Source: Allomyces arbusculus
Lineage: Eukaryota > Blastocladiomycota > Blastocladiomycetes > Blastocladiales > Blastocladiaceae
Direction of reading: 5' to 3'
Length of the DNA stretch: 64,000 nucleotides
Assembly: GCA_027604705.1 (NCBI GenBank)
Contig: JADHYV010000010.1
Coordinates: 372,001-436,000 of the forward strand
Shown: one piece after another, positions 45,490 to 53,975 of the stretch
How positions within the stretch are numbered: position 1 is the stretch's first letter
Layout of the letters: each line of letters opens with the position of its first letter
Program-made: the position numbers and the translations under genes
The notes under the pieces: generated by a model
The model's database searches: none
Told to the model about the DNA's origin: nothing
What the model saw: only the letters and a program-made list of their open reading frames with translations

Positions 45490-46460
45490 TCAAAGCGGTT
45501 TCTTTCCATCGGCCGGCAGATACAGCGGCGCGGTGACGCCACCACCGGCGGACGGGCTTGACGACGACGCGGCCAGATCGGCTTCGCCAGCAGGCTCCTT
45601 GGGCATCGGCGAGTGCGCGGGCTGCGTGTACGGAGGCGGCGACAAAGGCGGCTGCGGGTAGGCGACGCCGGACGCGTCTGCGGCCGCGGCGGGCGGTGGG
45701 ACTGACTCATTTTCCTTGACCTCGCCACGGACATACCGCTCGTTGCAGCACCCGTCAACGCAGCACGCGTTGCGGCCCTTCGAGTCGCGGCAGCACCCAC
45801 GGCAGCGCCCGCAGCAGCAGCAGCAGCTCACCCAAATGGTGATGAGCGTGATGAGCAACAACGCGCAAATCCCGACGCCGATCACAAGCCCTTCGTGTGC
45901 CTCGAAGAAGGTGAGCGGCGTGATGCACTTTTTCGTGTAGGGGTCACAGAACAAGCCGATCTGGCATGGCCAGTTGTGATCACCTTGGAGGTTGATCGGA
46001 CAGTCGGAGCCCTCAGGAAGGCGCTGCACGCACGTCGAGCTGGCGTCGCAATAGGTGGTTTCGTTCTGGATGGATGGGGACAAGACATAGAACTTTGGTC
46101 AGTGGCAATGGATTAAGACAATCAAAATGGGTCAGATCGGATACCAACGTAGCGGCTGCACGACAATTCCGACGACTGGATACTGCATGTTGACAGCACG
46201 CACACACCGTCGCCGCGCGACTTGTCACAAAACTCCAAGAATTTGGGGTTACAGCTGCTGGACGACGAGCACGAGAGCGCCTGAAAATTGTGGGGCCCGG
46301 CATTGACGGGCGCTGGCGCCTGAGCGAGCAGCACGACGATGGCCACAATCATGCCAATTGCGAGCATGGCCCAAAAGCCGCTGGCCATGGCTCGTCGCGT
46401 CGTGCGTGAAGTATGTCGTATCGTGGATCGTGAAAAAGGAGACGAGACAATCGTGATCAT
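45490..46460 (-). CDS. Cys-rich PPxY membrane protein, array copy B
   Basis: Two exons (46460-46149, 46065-45490) give 295 residues. The layout is the same as in the sister copies: basic N-terminus, hydrophobic signal (MASGFWAMLAIGMIVAIVVL) then LAQAPAPVNAG. The ectodomain has CSSSSSCNPKFLEFCDKSRG, CVLSTCS, NETTYCDASSTCVQRLPE and CQIGLFCDPYTKKC. The transmembrane helix (GLVIGVGICALLLITLITIW) is followed by CCCCCGRCRGCC and, after a short basic stretch, a second Cys group (NACCVDGCC). The cytosolic tail carries PPPYTQP. The donor is GTTGGT, a departure from the local GTACGT consensus. Either the ATG at 46460 or the one at 46388 (MASGFW) could initiate. Copy C is its closest relative and shares its upstream DNA. 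Unknown function. Confidence 0.85.
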
Positions 46461-47351
46461 GGTGGGTATGTCGAATTACGGCTGGGGCGATGGTATGGCT
46501 CGACTTGCTCGGCTTGATGTGTGCCGCTGCTGAAGGTCCGGGGCATCGGCCGATATATATATCCGCGACAGATGAGCCGGCGAGCGTGCTTTTTCTTGAC
46601 GTGTTGGCCTCCACAGCGCCGGAAATTCCAGTCAACGCGCGCTTTCCGGCCAAGAGGATTCTGCACGCCGCAGAGACGCGGTGCGCAGTGTTCGAGAGCG
46701 TTAGGCATGGGGGGCATGATCCGACGCCGCGTTACCAAACTGTGGAGGCAAGTCGATCACCAGTGCCTGGGCGCCATTCCTTGGCACGCTCCTCCGCGCT
46801 GTGCTCGTCCGAGCTCCGCACGGCTGCTTGGCTCAGTTTCGCGAAGGCAAGCAGGCATCAAGTCCAAGATTCGGTGCCAGGGCCCATGCATCCGTACATT
46901 CGCCGGCTTGGCAACTACGGCAGCGGCGCGTGGCATGGGGTGCCCCCATAGCCTCTGCGCGGCGATCAGTCTCTGGATCAAATTCTGGGGGAGTTGGGGG
47001 TCGCTGCCATCCCGTGGCTGTTTGCGCGACATGGCGCTAACGCGACCCAACCCGGTCTGCCTGGATCCCGCACATCGCGTCGCCTTCAGACTACCGCGAA
47101 GCATTTCTGCTTGGCGAAGATGTATTCCTCATACCAGTGGCGACATTCTCCACCCCGTGAGCGGTACGGGAAGCCAGTGGTAGACAGAATTGACGATGAT
47201 GGATTCAAATCAGTCTCGAACATTAGCTGCGTCAGGGTCAAACCCTGGCGGCATCGTGTGTCTCATGATCGAAACAAGCAATAATGAGCTTCGGTATATT
47301 TACACATGCTGCGGCGCAAACACAACAGCGACATTCACCATCGCTTACCCC
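46461..47351. other. Intergenic between copies B and C, duplicated upstream block
   Basis: The ~530 bp upstream of copy B align in order with the DNA upstream of copy C (GCGCAGTGTTC at 46683, CAGTGCCTGG at 46761, ATCAAATTCTGG at 46977). The remainder is the copy C 3' side, with UGUAAAUA in transcript sense at 47297-47304. Confidence 0.6.
46553..46562 (-). promoter_or_regulatory. TATA-like element of copy B
   Basis: An alternating ATATATATAT run lies about 95 bp upstream of the 46460 ATG (165 bp from the 46388 ATG). Its place matches the TATAAA boxes of copies C and D. Confidence 0.55.
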
Positions 47352-48337
47352 CTAATTCTTCTTCCCGTCAACCGGGGGGTACAACGGCGCCGACGCGGCG
47401 CCTGCGTAGGGGTTCGATGATGACCCGGCCACATCCTGCATCGGCGGGTAGGCGGGCCCACTCGACATCGGGGGGTACGCCGGCCCACTTTGCATCGGTG
47501 CTGGCTGCGGGTACGCGTTCTGCGCGGGCTGCGGGTACGGCGGGGGCGGCGGCTGCGGGTACGCGACCGACGACGGCGCGGGCGTGGCCATGGGCGCCGG
47601 GACAGCGGGCGGGACCGAGTCGCACTCGTTGCACTTGCCGCGGCGGTACCGCGCGTTGCGACAGCACCCACCGCAGCATCCGCCGCAGCAGCCGCAGCAG
47701 CAGCACAGGCACCACGTAATGGCGAGAACGAGCAGGATGCCGCCAATGCCGAGACCAATGACGAGCCCCTTATGCGCTTCGAAAAAGGAGAGCCCGGACA
47801 TGCACTTGTTCGTGTAGGGGTCGCAGATGAGCCCGACTTGGCACGGCTGGTTGTTGTTGATTTGCAGGTTCGATGGGCAGCTGGCGCCCTCGGCGAGTTG
47901 CGCGACGCACATCCCACTGCCGTCGCAGTAAGTAGTTTCATTCTAGAACAAGTGAGGCGCGGTCGTGTCAGTGAAGCGGTCGCAATGGCCGGCGACACGG
48001 CCGGCGACACGGCCAAAGACGAGGGGCAACGACGTACGTAGCGAGAGCATGCGTATTTCGACGACTGTATGCTGCACGTCGACAGCGCGCACACGCCATC
48101 GCCGCGCGACTTGTCGCAAAACTCGCCGTAGCTGGGATTACAGGTGGAGCTCGACGAGCACGGAAGGGCTTGGAACTTGAAGGACCCCGCGTCAACGGGG
48201 GCAGGCGCTTGAGCGAGCAGCGCGACAATGGCCGCGAGCACGCCGACGGCGAGTATGGCCCAAAAGCCGGCCATAGATCGTCGCGTCGAACGCGTGCGAA
48301 TTGTCGTGGTTCGTGGTGCCGAGGGAACGACGTTCAT
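47352..48337 (-). CDS. Cys-rich PPxY membrane protein, array copy C
   Basis: Two exons (48337-48038, 47942-47352; donor GTACGT, phase 0) give 296 residues. The signal is MAGFWAILAVGVLAAIVALL followed by AQAPAPVDAG. The ectodomain has CSSSSTCNPSYGEFCDKSRG, CALSTCS, NETTYCDGSGMCVAQLAE and CQVGLICDPYTNKC. The transmembrane helix (GLVIGLGIGGILLVLAITWC) merges with a Cys/Gly cluster (CCCCGCCGGCCGGCC). The cytosolic tail is the richest in Pro/Tyr: PPPPPYPQPAQNAYPQ and repeated GPAYPPM units. It ends near LYPPVDGKK, parallel to LYLPADGKK in copy B. The PPPY site is a predicted WW-domain (Nedd4/Rsp5-type ligase) ligand. Unknown function. Confidence 0.86.
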
Positions 48338-48952
48338 GGTGAAATGGATAAAAATGCGGTTGCAACGATAGACGTTGGTGTCCGACTTGCCGGGTGGGTG
48401 GTCGATTTATATGCTCGGCGGACGGGCACAAGGCGCGGAGTATTTCTCTTGACGTGGGCAGCAGCAGCTTTCTGCCAGAAGTTGCCAAGCGCTTTTCGAG
48501 CCGAGGATTCTTTCGGGGTGGTTTGGCAGCAGAGGCGGAGCGCAGTGTTCCAGAGCGCGGTGGTCGGTCAGCTCAGCGCTGAGCGCCTCTTGGCGCCTCT
48601 GCGAGTCTGTTGCAGGAGTCGATCTGCAGTGCCTGGCTCCCTCCCTGCCCTGGCATTCCACTTTCGCGAAGCCCGTGCACGCGTTGGACTCGGGCCCAAC
48701 GCGCCTCTCCCCAAGGACTTCTGGCGGGATGGCTGTAAACCACGTTGAGTGTGTTTGCAGAAGAGGCTCTTTTCATGGGTAAACGATGGTGCGGCGCGGG
48801 GATGCCCCCATGGCATCTTCGGCGCGATCAGTCTCCAAATCAAATTCTGGTGGGAGCACGTCTCATCGTGGGATATATATTTCGACCAAAAACGGGCCGC
48901 TTGCGGCCACTCATCCCCCCTCACTTCGTCGACGAACGCGTCTGACCGCCCT
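48338..48952. other. Intergenic between copies C and D, duplicated upstream block
   Basis: This is almost wholly the counterpart of the copy B upstream block: CTTGACGTG at 48448, GCGCAGTGTTC at 48540, CAGTGCCTGG at 48626, GATCAGTCTC at 48826 and ATCAAATTCTGG at 48839. It also includes the TATAAA of copy C. Confidence 0.6.
48406..48411 (-). promoter_or_regulatory. TATAAA box of copy C
   Basis: A canonical TATAAA on the minus strand, about 69 bp upstream of the copy C start codon. Confidence 0.6.
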
Positions 48953-49714
48953 CTACGGTCCCGGCTGCGGGTACGCAGGCGGGTACGCCCCACCGCCGTT
49001 GACCGGCTTGGGTACATTCGCGTCGCCCCCGCGCGCGCCCATGCCAAACACGCCGCTGCGCGAGTACCGGTTCTTGTTCTTGCGGCAGCAGCAGCACCCC
49101 CAGAAAATGGCCACGAGCAGCAGGCCGCCGCCAATTCCGAGCCCAATCACGAGCCCCTTGTGCGAGTCGATGAAACTGAGCGCCGAGACACACTTGTTCT
49201 TGAACGGGTCGCACATGAGCCCGTCCTGGCAGGGCTGGTTGTAGTTACGGTCGATGCGCAGCTGGCCGGTTTGCAGGTTGGCCGGGCAGATGGCGCCTTC
49301 GGGCAGGCGCGGAACGCATCTGGAGGTCGCGTCGCAGTAGGTGGTTTCGTTCTATCGGTTCGGTGACGCGTTAGTGAAGAACTCTCTCGTGCGAGATACA
49401 GGATTAGTCGAGTATCAACGTAAACGTACGTAGCGGCTACACTCGAGACTGCCCGTTGTGACGCTGCACATCGTGAGCGCGCACACACCGGACCCGCGCG
49501 ACAAGTCACAAAACTCGTTGTTGCTAGGGTTGCACATGTCGTTGGACGTGCATGCCGGTGCTTGGGTGACAGCGGCTTGTGTGGGAGCTGGCGCCTGCGC
49601 GAGCACCGCGACGAGCGTTGCAAGCACGCCGATGATCGCCACTGCCCAGAAACGCGTCATGGGCGAGCGCGCGTGGGCGGGATTGGTGGGTAGTGTTGTC
49701 GAGGACGGGGACAT
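48953..49714 (-). CDS. Cys-rich PPxY membrane protein, array copy D
   Basis: Two exons (49714-49430, 49351-48953) give 227 residues, the shortest copy. The signal is MTRFWAVAIIGVLATLVAVL with the shared AQAPAP. The ectodomain has CTSNDMCNPSNNEFCDLSRG, CALTMCS, NETTYCDATSRCVPRLPE and CQDGLMCDPFKNKC, with a short insert (TGQLRIDRNYN) before the last block. The transmembrane helix is LVIGLGIGGGLLLVAIFWG, followed by a reduced CCCCRKNKNRYSR. The tail is truncated to about 35 residues but still ends in YPPAYPQP, keeping a PPxY motif. The intron position and phase are the same as in the other copies. The ATG at 49714 is preferred because it gives the sister-like N-terminus. Confidence 0.85.
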
Positions 49715-50345
49715 ATTGATGGTGGAGAGGTGCGCTGAGGGATTAAGGAGCAGTTGTAGGCGGTTCTTGGGCTGGTTGGCTTTCATTGTGACGAGGTCGC
49801 TCCAAAACATTTTATACGACCGTGACGGGGCAATGGATGGGTGTATCGGCGAGCACGCCAAGAATATTCGAAAGCGCCGGTTTAGTCGCCCATGGTTCGC
49901 GCGCATGGAGCGCGCATTGTTCGGGAACAAGCACGGCCGGTTGCCAAGCGTCGGTCCACCGAACAACAGTCGGATGCACACGATTCAATCCGTACGTGGC
50001 TCCTGGTGCTCGGCGGGGGCGGTTGGCGGTTGGCGGTAGGCGGTTGGCGCAAGTTTCCGCGCTCGGTTAGGGGACTGTGTATCGTGCAGGAAAATGAGGG
50101 GCGTGTGAGCACGCGTGCGCGAGAGCTCCGGCGGTTGGTCGAGGTAAAACATGGCAGGCCCGCCGGGTAAACCAAAAAGGCAATGTGATTGATGCACCAT
50201 CCATCTCCAGCGGCATACACCACCGCGACCGCCCGGTCCAACTTGCATCCAGTCTTCCATACGCGCGCCAAGTGTTCCGCTTCTCCACCCACCCTTTTTC
50301 CCGTATGCCGCCTCCACCGCCGCCGTCGCCATCCACGCGACCTGA
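49715..50345. other. Intergenic, copy D promoter and TBC1D31 3' side
   Basis: This contains the copy D TATAAA. It also has a short imperfect tandem repeat of GGCGGTTG units at about 50018-50050. The B/C upstream block is not recognisable here. Confidence 0.5.
49811..49816 (-). promoter_or_regulatory. TATAAA box of copy D
   Basis: A canonical TATAAA on the minus strand, about 97 bp upstream of the copy D start codon. Confidence 0.6.
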
Positions 50346-52457
50346 TCAGGCCACGACCCCACCATCCCCTCCATCCGCGCCATCCATCTCCGCCATCCGG
50401 TTCAGCTTCTCCACCAACCGCCCCATCCTGACCCGATCATCCCGCTCACTCGCATGCCTGACCCTCCTCAAATCGCGCCACCGCTCATCCCACTGCCGCT
50501 TCAGCTCATCCAACTCCACGTCCTCCTGCGCATCGCGCGCCCGCACATCCGCCAACGCTGCGGCCCTTGCCGCCGCTTTCGCCAGTGTCGCCCCCCTCTC
50601 ATGCGCCGACACCGCATGCTGATCCGCCGCGTCGGCGCGCGCCTGCACGACCGCACGCATCGCGTCCGCATACTGCGCGCGCACCGCGGCCCGTGCCGAC
50701 CGCGCGCGTTCCAAGTGCCGCGCTTCGAGCCGCAACACGTCGTCCCACCACGCGGCCATCGCCGCCTGTGCGCGCGACTCGGCGCGGGTCCAGGACTTGG
50801 CGTCGGCCGTCAGTTGTGAACGCAGGTCGGCAAGGTCTCGCGCGGCACGCCGCGCGCGCAGGTACGCGGCCTCGTCGGCGCGCAAGCGCGCGTGCAGTTT
50901 GGTCGCGTACGCGACCATGGCGACCGGATAGCCCGTGAAGACGGGGTACGCGGCGGCGGCGGCGGTCGGGTCGGTCGGGACCCGTGGGAGAGGGGTGTAC
51001 GGGAGGAACATGCCCTCGGATTCGAGACGGAGTTCGTACCCGGAGAGGGGTTGGCCGATGAGGCCGGCGGTTGCCGGAGTGGACGTAGAGGTCGTGGTGG
51101 TGCTGGGACCTTGTCGTAATTCAGCAGCCATGGCGTGCATGCTTTGCAGCATCGCCGCGACGCACGACGGCCGCTGGGTCGTGACAAAGTCGCGCACGTG
51201 GTCGGCCGTGCGCAGTTGCAAGAGGCCCACGCGGAAGTGCCGCAGGTAGGCGACCGTGAACAGGTACATGTAGACGGGCGGCAGGAGCGGCGCCAACGCG
51301 GACCGCGGACTGGTATCGAGCAGCGGCGACGCCTTGGTGCCTGAGGTGGTGGGCCCGTCGCCCGCGGTCGCGAGCGTCAGTAAATGGTCCCACACGCGCA
51401 TCCACTCGGCAGCACCGAGTCCGTCGGCAAATAGCGACTGCAAGATCGGCCACGCGTAACTCTGCGGCCCCGTGCGCGCCTTAGCGTGTAAGTGCGCATG
51501 CAGGCCTGGATCGAACCGCGCCAACATGTCGTCGACGAGCTCGAGGCACTCGAGCGGCGGGTTCGGGTAGTACTCCCACCACTTTTGGCAAAAATTGACA
51601 ATGATGGTCACGACCATTTCGAGCGCCGAGAGCGTGTCGCGCGCAAACAATTTCACAAACGGGAACACGAGGTGCGGCAGGTACTCGACATGCGCAAACA
51701 GTGGTGCCCAGTGCGCGAGCGCCGACAGGACGCGCTGCGTCGCGGCGGCCATTTGCGGCGACTTGATGGGATAGTGCACGGCGAATTGGTCGCCATAGGC
51801 CGGATGCGGGCCCTGCGCGACAAACGCGTCGTAGGCGGCGCGGTTCTCGGGGAGTCGAGCGAGATACCGCCACACGAGCGGGCGGAACTGGTCTGGATAC
51901 GCGCCGAAATGCGAGAGAAATCGCTCGAGTCGCCGTCGGTCGAGACCGCGCGCGTGCATGACGTGCGGGAGCGTCGTCGTCGCGGGAGGTGCGGGCGCAC
52001 GTGGGTGAACAAGTGGCGGCTTGGGCCGTACTTTCGAGATCGACGGTGGTTCATTGGGCAAAGAAGCGGGGGATGGTGCAACTGGTAGCGGCGAGTGCGT
52101 GACGGCAGGCGTGTCGGTTGCCGCGGGCGCCGATTGAGGTCGCTCCAGGGGCTGGGGTTGATGAAAAATGCCAAAAAACGGGTCGCCTTGTAAAACTTGC
52201 TCACCCGCCAGCTGCGCTGCTGTGTGGTCGATGCGACCGGTGACATCCCCGGCTGGCGCTTGGGCTGCGGGACTTGCAGGCGCCGCTCGGGATGCGGATG
52301 GCCCATCTTGCTCGGGATCCGTCTTTCGTCGAGGCAATGGTGGACCATGGCCAGAAAAAATGGCGCTCGTCGCCTTGGTACGGCCCGCGGGTGTCGAGGA
52401 TCGTGGTGCGGCGCTAGCGGGTCGCGGCCTGGGCCGACGCGGCGGTCCAAACGCCAT
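50346..52457 (-). CDS. TBC1D31: TBC1D31-like TBC domain protein
   Basis: A single exon encoding 703 residues from the ATG at 52457; the frame is open further upstream but without ATG. Residues ~1-180 are Pro/Ala-rich and disordered. The Rab-GAP-like TBC domain spans ~190-430 and matches TBC1D31 closely: LVWRYLARLPENRAAYDAFV, VHYPIKS, RVLSALAHWAPLFAHVEYLP, LVFPFVKLFARDTLSALEMV, FCQKWWEYYPNPP, SYAWPILQSLFADGL. As in that family, the classical arginine and glutamine fingers are not evident, so GAP activity is doubtful. YPVFTGYPVAMVAYATKLHA and a long Ala/Arg coiled coil (~510-690) follow. Animal TBC1D31 sits at centriolar satellites and promotes ciliogenesis, and carries N-terminal WD40 repeats; these are absent here. 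The gene supports a flagellated organism. Confidence 0.83.
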   Translation of the reverse strand: MAFGPPRRPRPRPASAAPRSSTPAGRTKATSAIFSGHGPPLPRRKTDPEQDGPSASRAAPASPAAQAPAGDVTGRIDHTAAQLAGEQVLQGDPFFGIFHQPQPLERPQSAPAATDTPAVTHSPLPVAPSPASLPNEPPSISKVRPKPPLVHPRAPAPPATTTLPHVMHARGLDRRRLERFLSHFGAYPDQFRPLVWRYLARLPENRAAYDAFVAQGPHPAYGDQFAVHYPIKSPQMAAATQRVLSALAHWAPLFAHVEYLPHLVFPFVKLFARDTLSALEMVVTIIVNFCQKWWEYYPNPPLECLELVDDMLARFDPGLHAHLHAKARTGPQSYAWPILQSLFADGLGAAEWMRVWDHLLTLATAGDGPTTSGTKASPLLDTSPRSALAPLLPPVYMYLFTVAYLRHFRVGLLQLRTADHVRDFVTTQRPSCVAAMLQSMHAMAAELRQGPSTTTTSTSTPATAGLIGQPLSGYELRLESEGMFLPYTPLPRVPTDPTAAAAAYPVFTGYPVAMVAYATKLHARLRADEAAYLRARRAARDLADLRSQLTADAKSWTRAESRAQAAMAAWWDDVLRLEARHLERARSARAAVRAQYADAMRAVVQARADAADQHAVSAHERGATLAKAAARAAALADVRARDAQEDVELDELKRQWDERWRDLRRVRHASERDDRVRMGRLVEKLNRMAEMDGADGGDGGVVA

Positions 52458-52785
52458 GGTGGTCGTGCCGATAGGCTTGAGAATGGAATGCCACAAGTTG
52501 CAGCAAAAAATGATTGATCAAAAAGAGCGAATCGCGGCGCGCGGCGCGGAACCCGGGCCTGAGCGAACGGCGAGAGAAGGAAGAGGCTGAAATTGAAAGT
52601 CAGCGAAAGTGGTGTGCGGGACGCGTGCGAGACGCGCAACTCCACGTTGCCACCACGTCACACCGTTGGTCATGTCGTGTCGTTTCTTCCCCGCACCTCT
52701 CACCTCAGACGACGCAACCACTCGCGCTTGGGACTGCTTTCGTGTCCGGAAACTTGCTGCAATCTCTCGATATCACACTTTCAAC
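52458..52785. other. Divergent promoter, TBC1D31 / LMW-PTP
   Basis: A 328 bp divergent spacer. No motif was recognised beyond short A/T runs near 52503-52525. Confidence 0.5.
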
Positions 52786-53485
52786 ATGCCATCGGTTCTG
52801 TTTGTGTGCCTTGGTGAGTGGTCGCGACCCAGCCTCGATGCGACCGCGCCGTCGTCACGATGATGCTGATGGTCAACTACTGGTCTTTGCCCAGGCAATA
52901 TTTGCCGCTCGCCGCTGTGCGAGGCCGTGCTCAAGAAGCTCGTGCGCGACAGGGGTCTTGAGGACCAGTTCCAAATCGATTCGGCAGGCACGTCCGCCTA
53001 CCATGTACGTTCACGGCGCGGCCGCCCCGCTACCATCCTTGAACTCATTTTTCGGTGCCGTCACTGACCGTCATCGCGACTTCGCAGATTGGCGAGACGC
53101 CCGACGACCGCACCGTTTCCGTCTGTCTCGAGCACGGCGTGCCCGTCGACCACCGCGCGCGCCAAGTCACGGCCAAGGACTTTGACACGTTCGACTACAT
53201 TTTCTGGTGCGCATTCCCTTACGTATCCTTCTCCACCTTCCTTCGTACTCAAATCTCACCCGCTTGCGCCACCGCAACAGCATGGACGACTCGAACCTCG
53301 CCAACCTCAAGCGCATCATGCCGCGCAACAGCAAGGCCGTGGTGCGGCGGTACGGCGAGTTTGATCCACAGGGACAGACCATCATTGAGGACCCCTACTA
53401 CGGCGGGATCAACGGATTCGAGATCAACTTTCAGCAGGCGATGCGGTGCTCCCAGGCGTTCTTGGTGTCGATTGGCATGTGGTAG
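52786..53485 (+). CDS. LTP1: Low-molecular-weight protein tyrosine phosphatase
   Basis: Four exons (52786-52813, 52895-53004, 53088-53206, 53281-53485) give 153 residues, the usual length. The P-loop is formed across the first intron: MPSVLFVCLG joined to NICRSPLCEAVLKKL, giving C-x5-R-S with catalytic Cys and Arg. IDSAGTSAYHIGETPD follows. The general-acid aspartate is in IIEDPYYGG, with the adjacent tyrosine pair typical of the family. The C-terminus is NFQQAMRCSQAFLVSIGMW. It is a cytosolic acid phosphatase acting on phosphotyrosine. Splitting of the P-loop codon by an intron in the glycine codon is seen directly. Confidence 0.93.
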
Positions 53486-53975
53486 GCGCTTGTGTGCCGC
53501 GCTCCCGAGTTCTACTGTCATATTGCTCCGCTAGCTCGTAGACGACCGTATACAATCGCGTGATTTGCGAAACCTGTCTGCGTTTCTGATGCTTGGTCGC
53601 GCTTGGTCTTGGTCGCGCTTGGTCACTGTCGCTGTGTTGCCCCATCTCGCGCGCGATGGCGTGACAGAGTGCGACATTGGTGGACAAGAGTCGTGGCTTC
53701 ATAACTATAAGCAAACCTGTATTCGATTTCGAGTCAAGCGACCGCGACAAAAAGACCAAAAGACAAAAAGGACACTTCGGCTAAAAGGGTACGACTACGC
53801 GGCGAACAACCAACGGAGAACCAATAATGACTTGAATGGTGAAGAATCAGCACGGCCGCCCACGGCGCTGTGCGTAAACGAGAGAAAAGGGGTATGAAGG
53901 GGACGACAGGCTGGGCAATCCAAAGACCAAACCAAACCAAAAAAATCATGAAGCAAATCACTCTCTACTTGACCC
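53486..53975. other. Intergenic, convergent 3' ends with small tandem repeat
   Basis: 3' regions of the LMW-PTP and I-BAR genes. A 16 bp unit (CTTGGTCGCGCTTGGT) is tandemly repeated about twice at 53592-53625. Nothing coding was seen. Confidence 0.5.
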
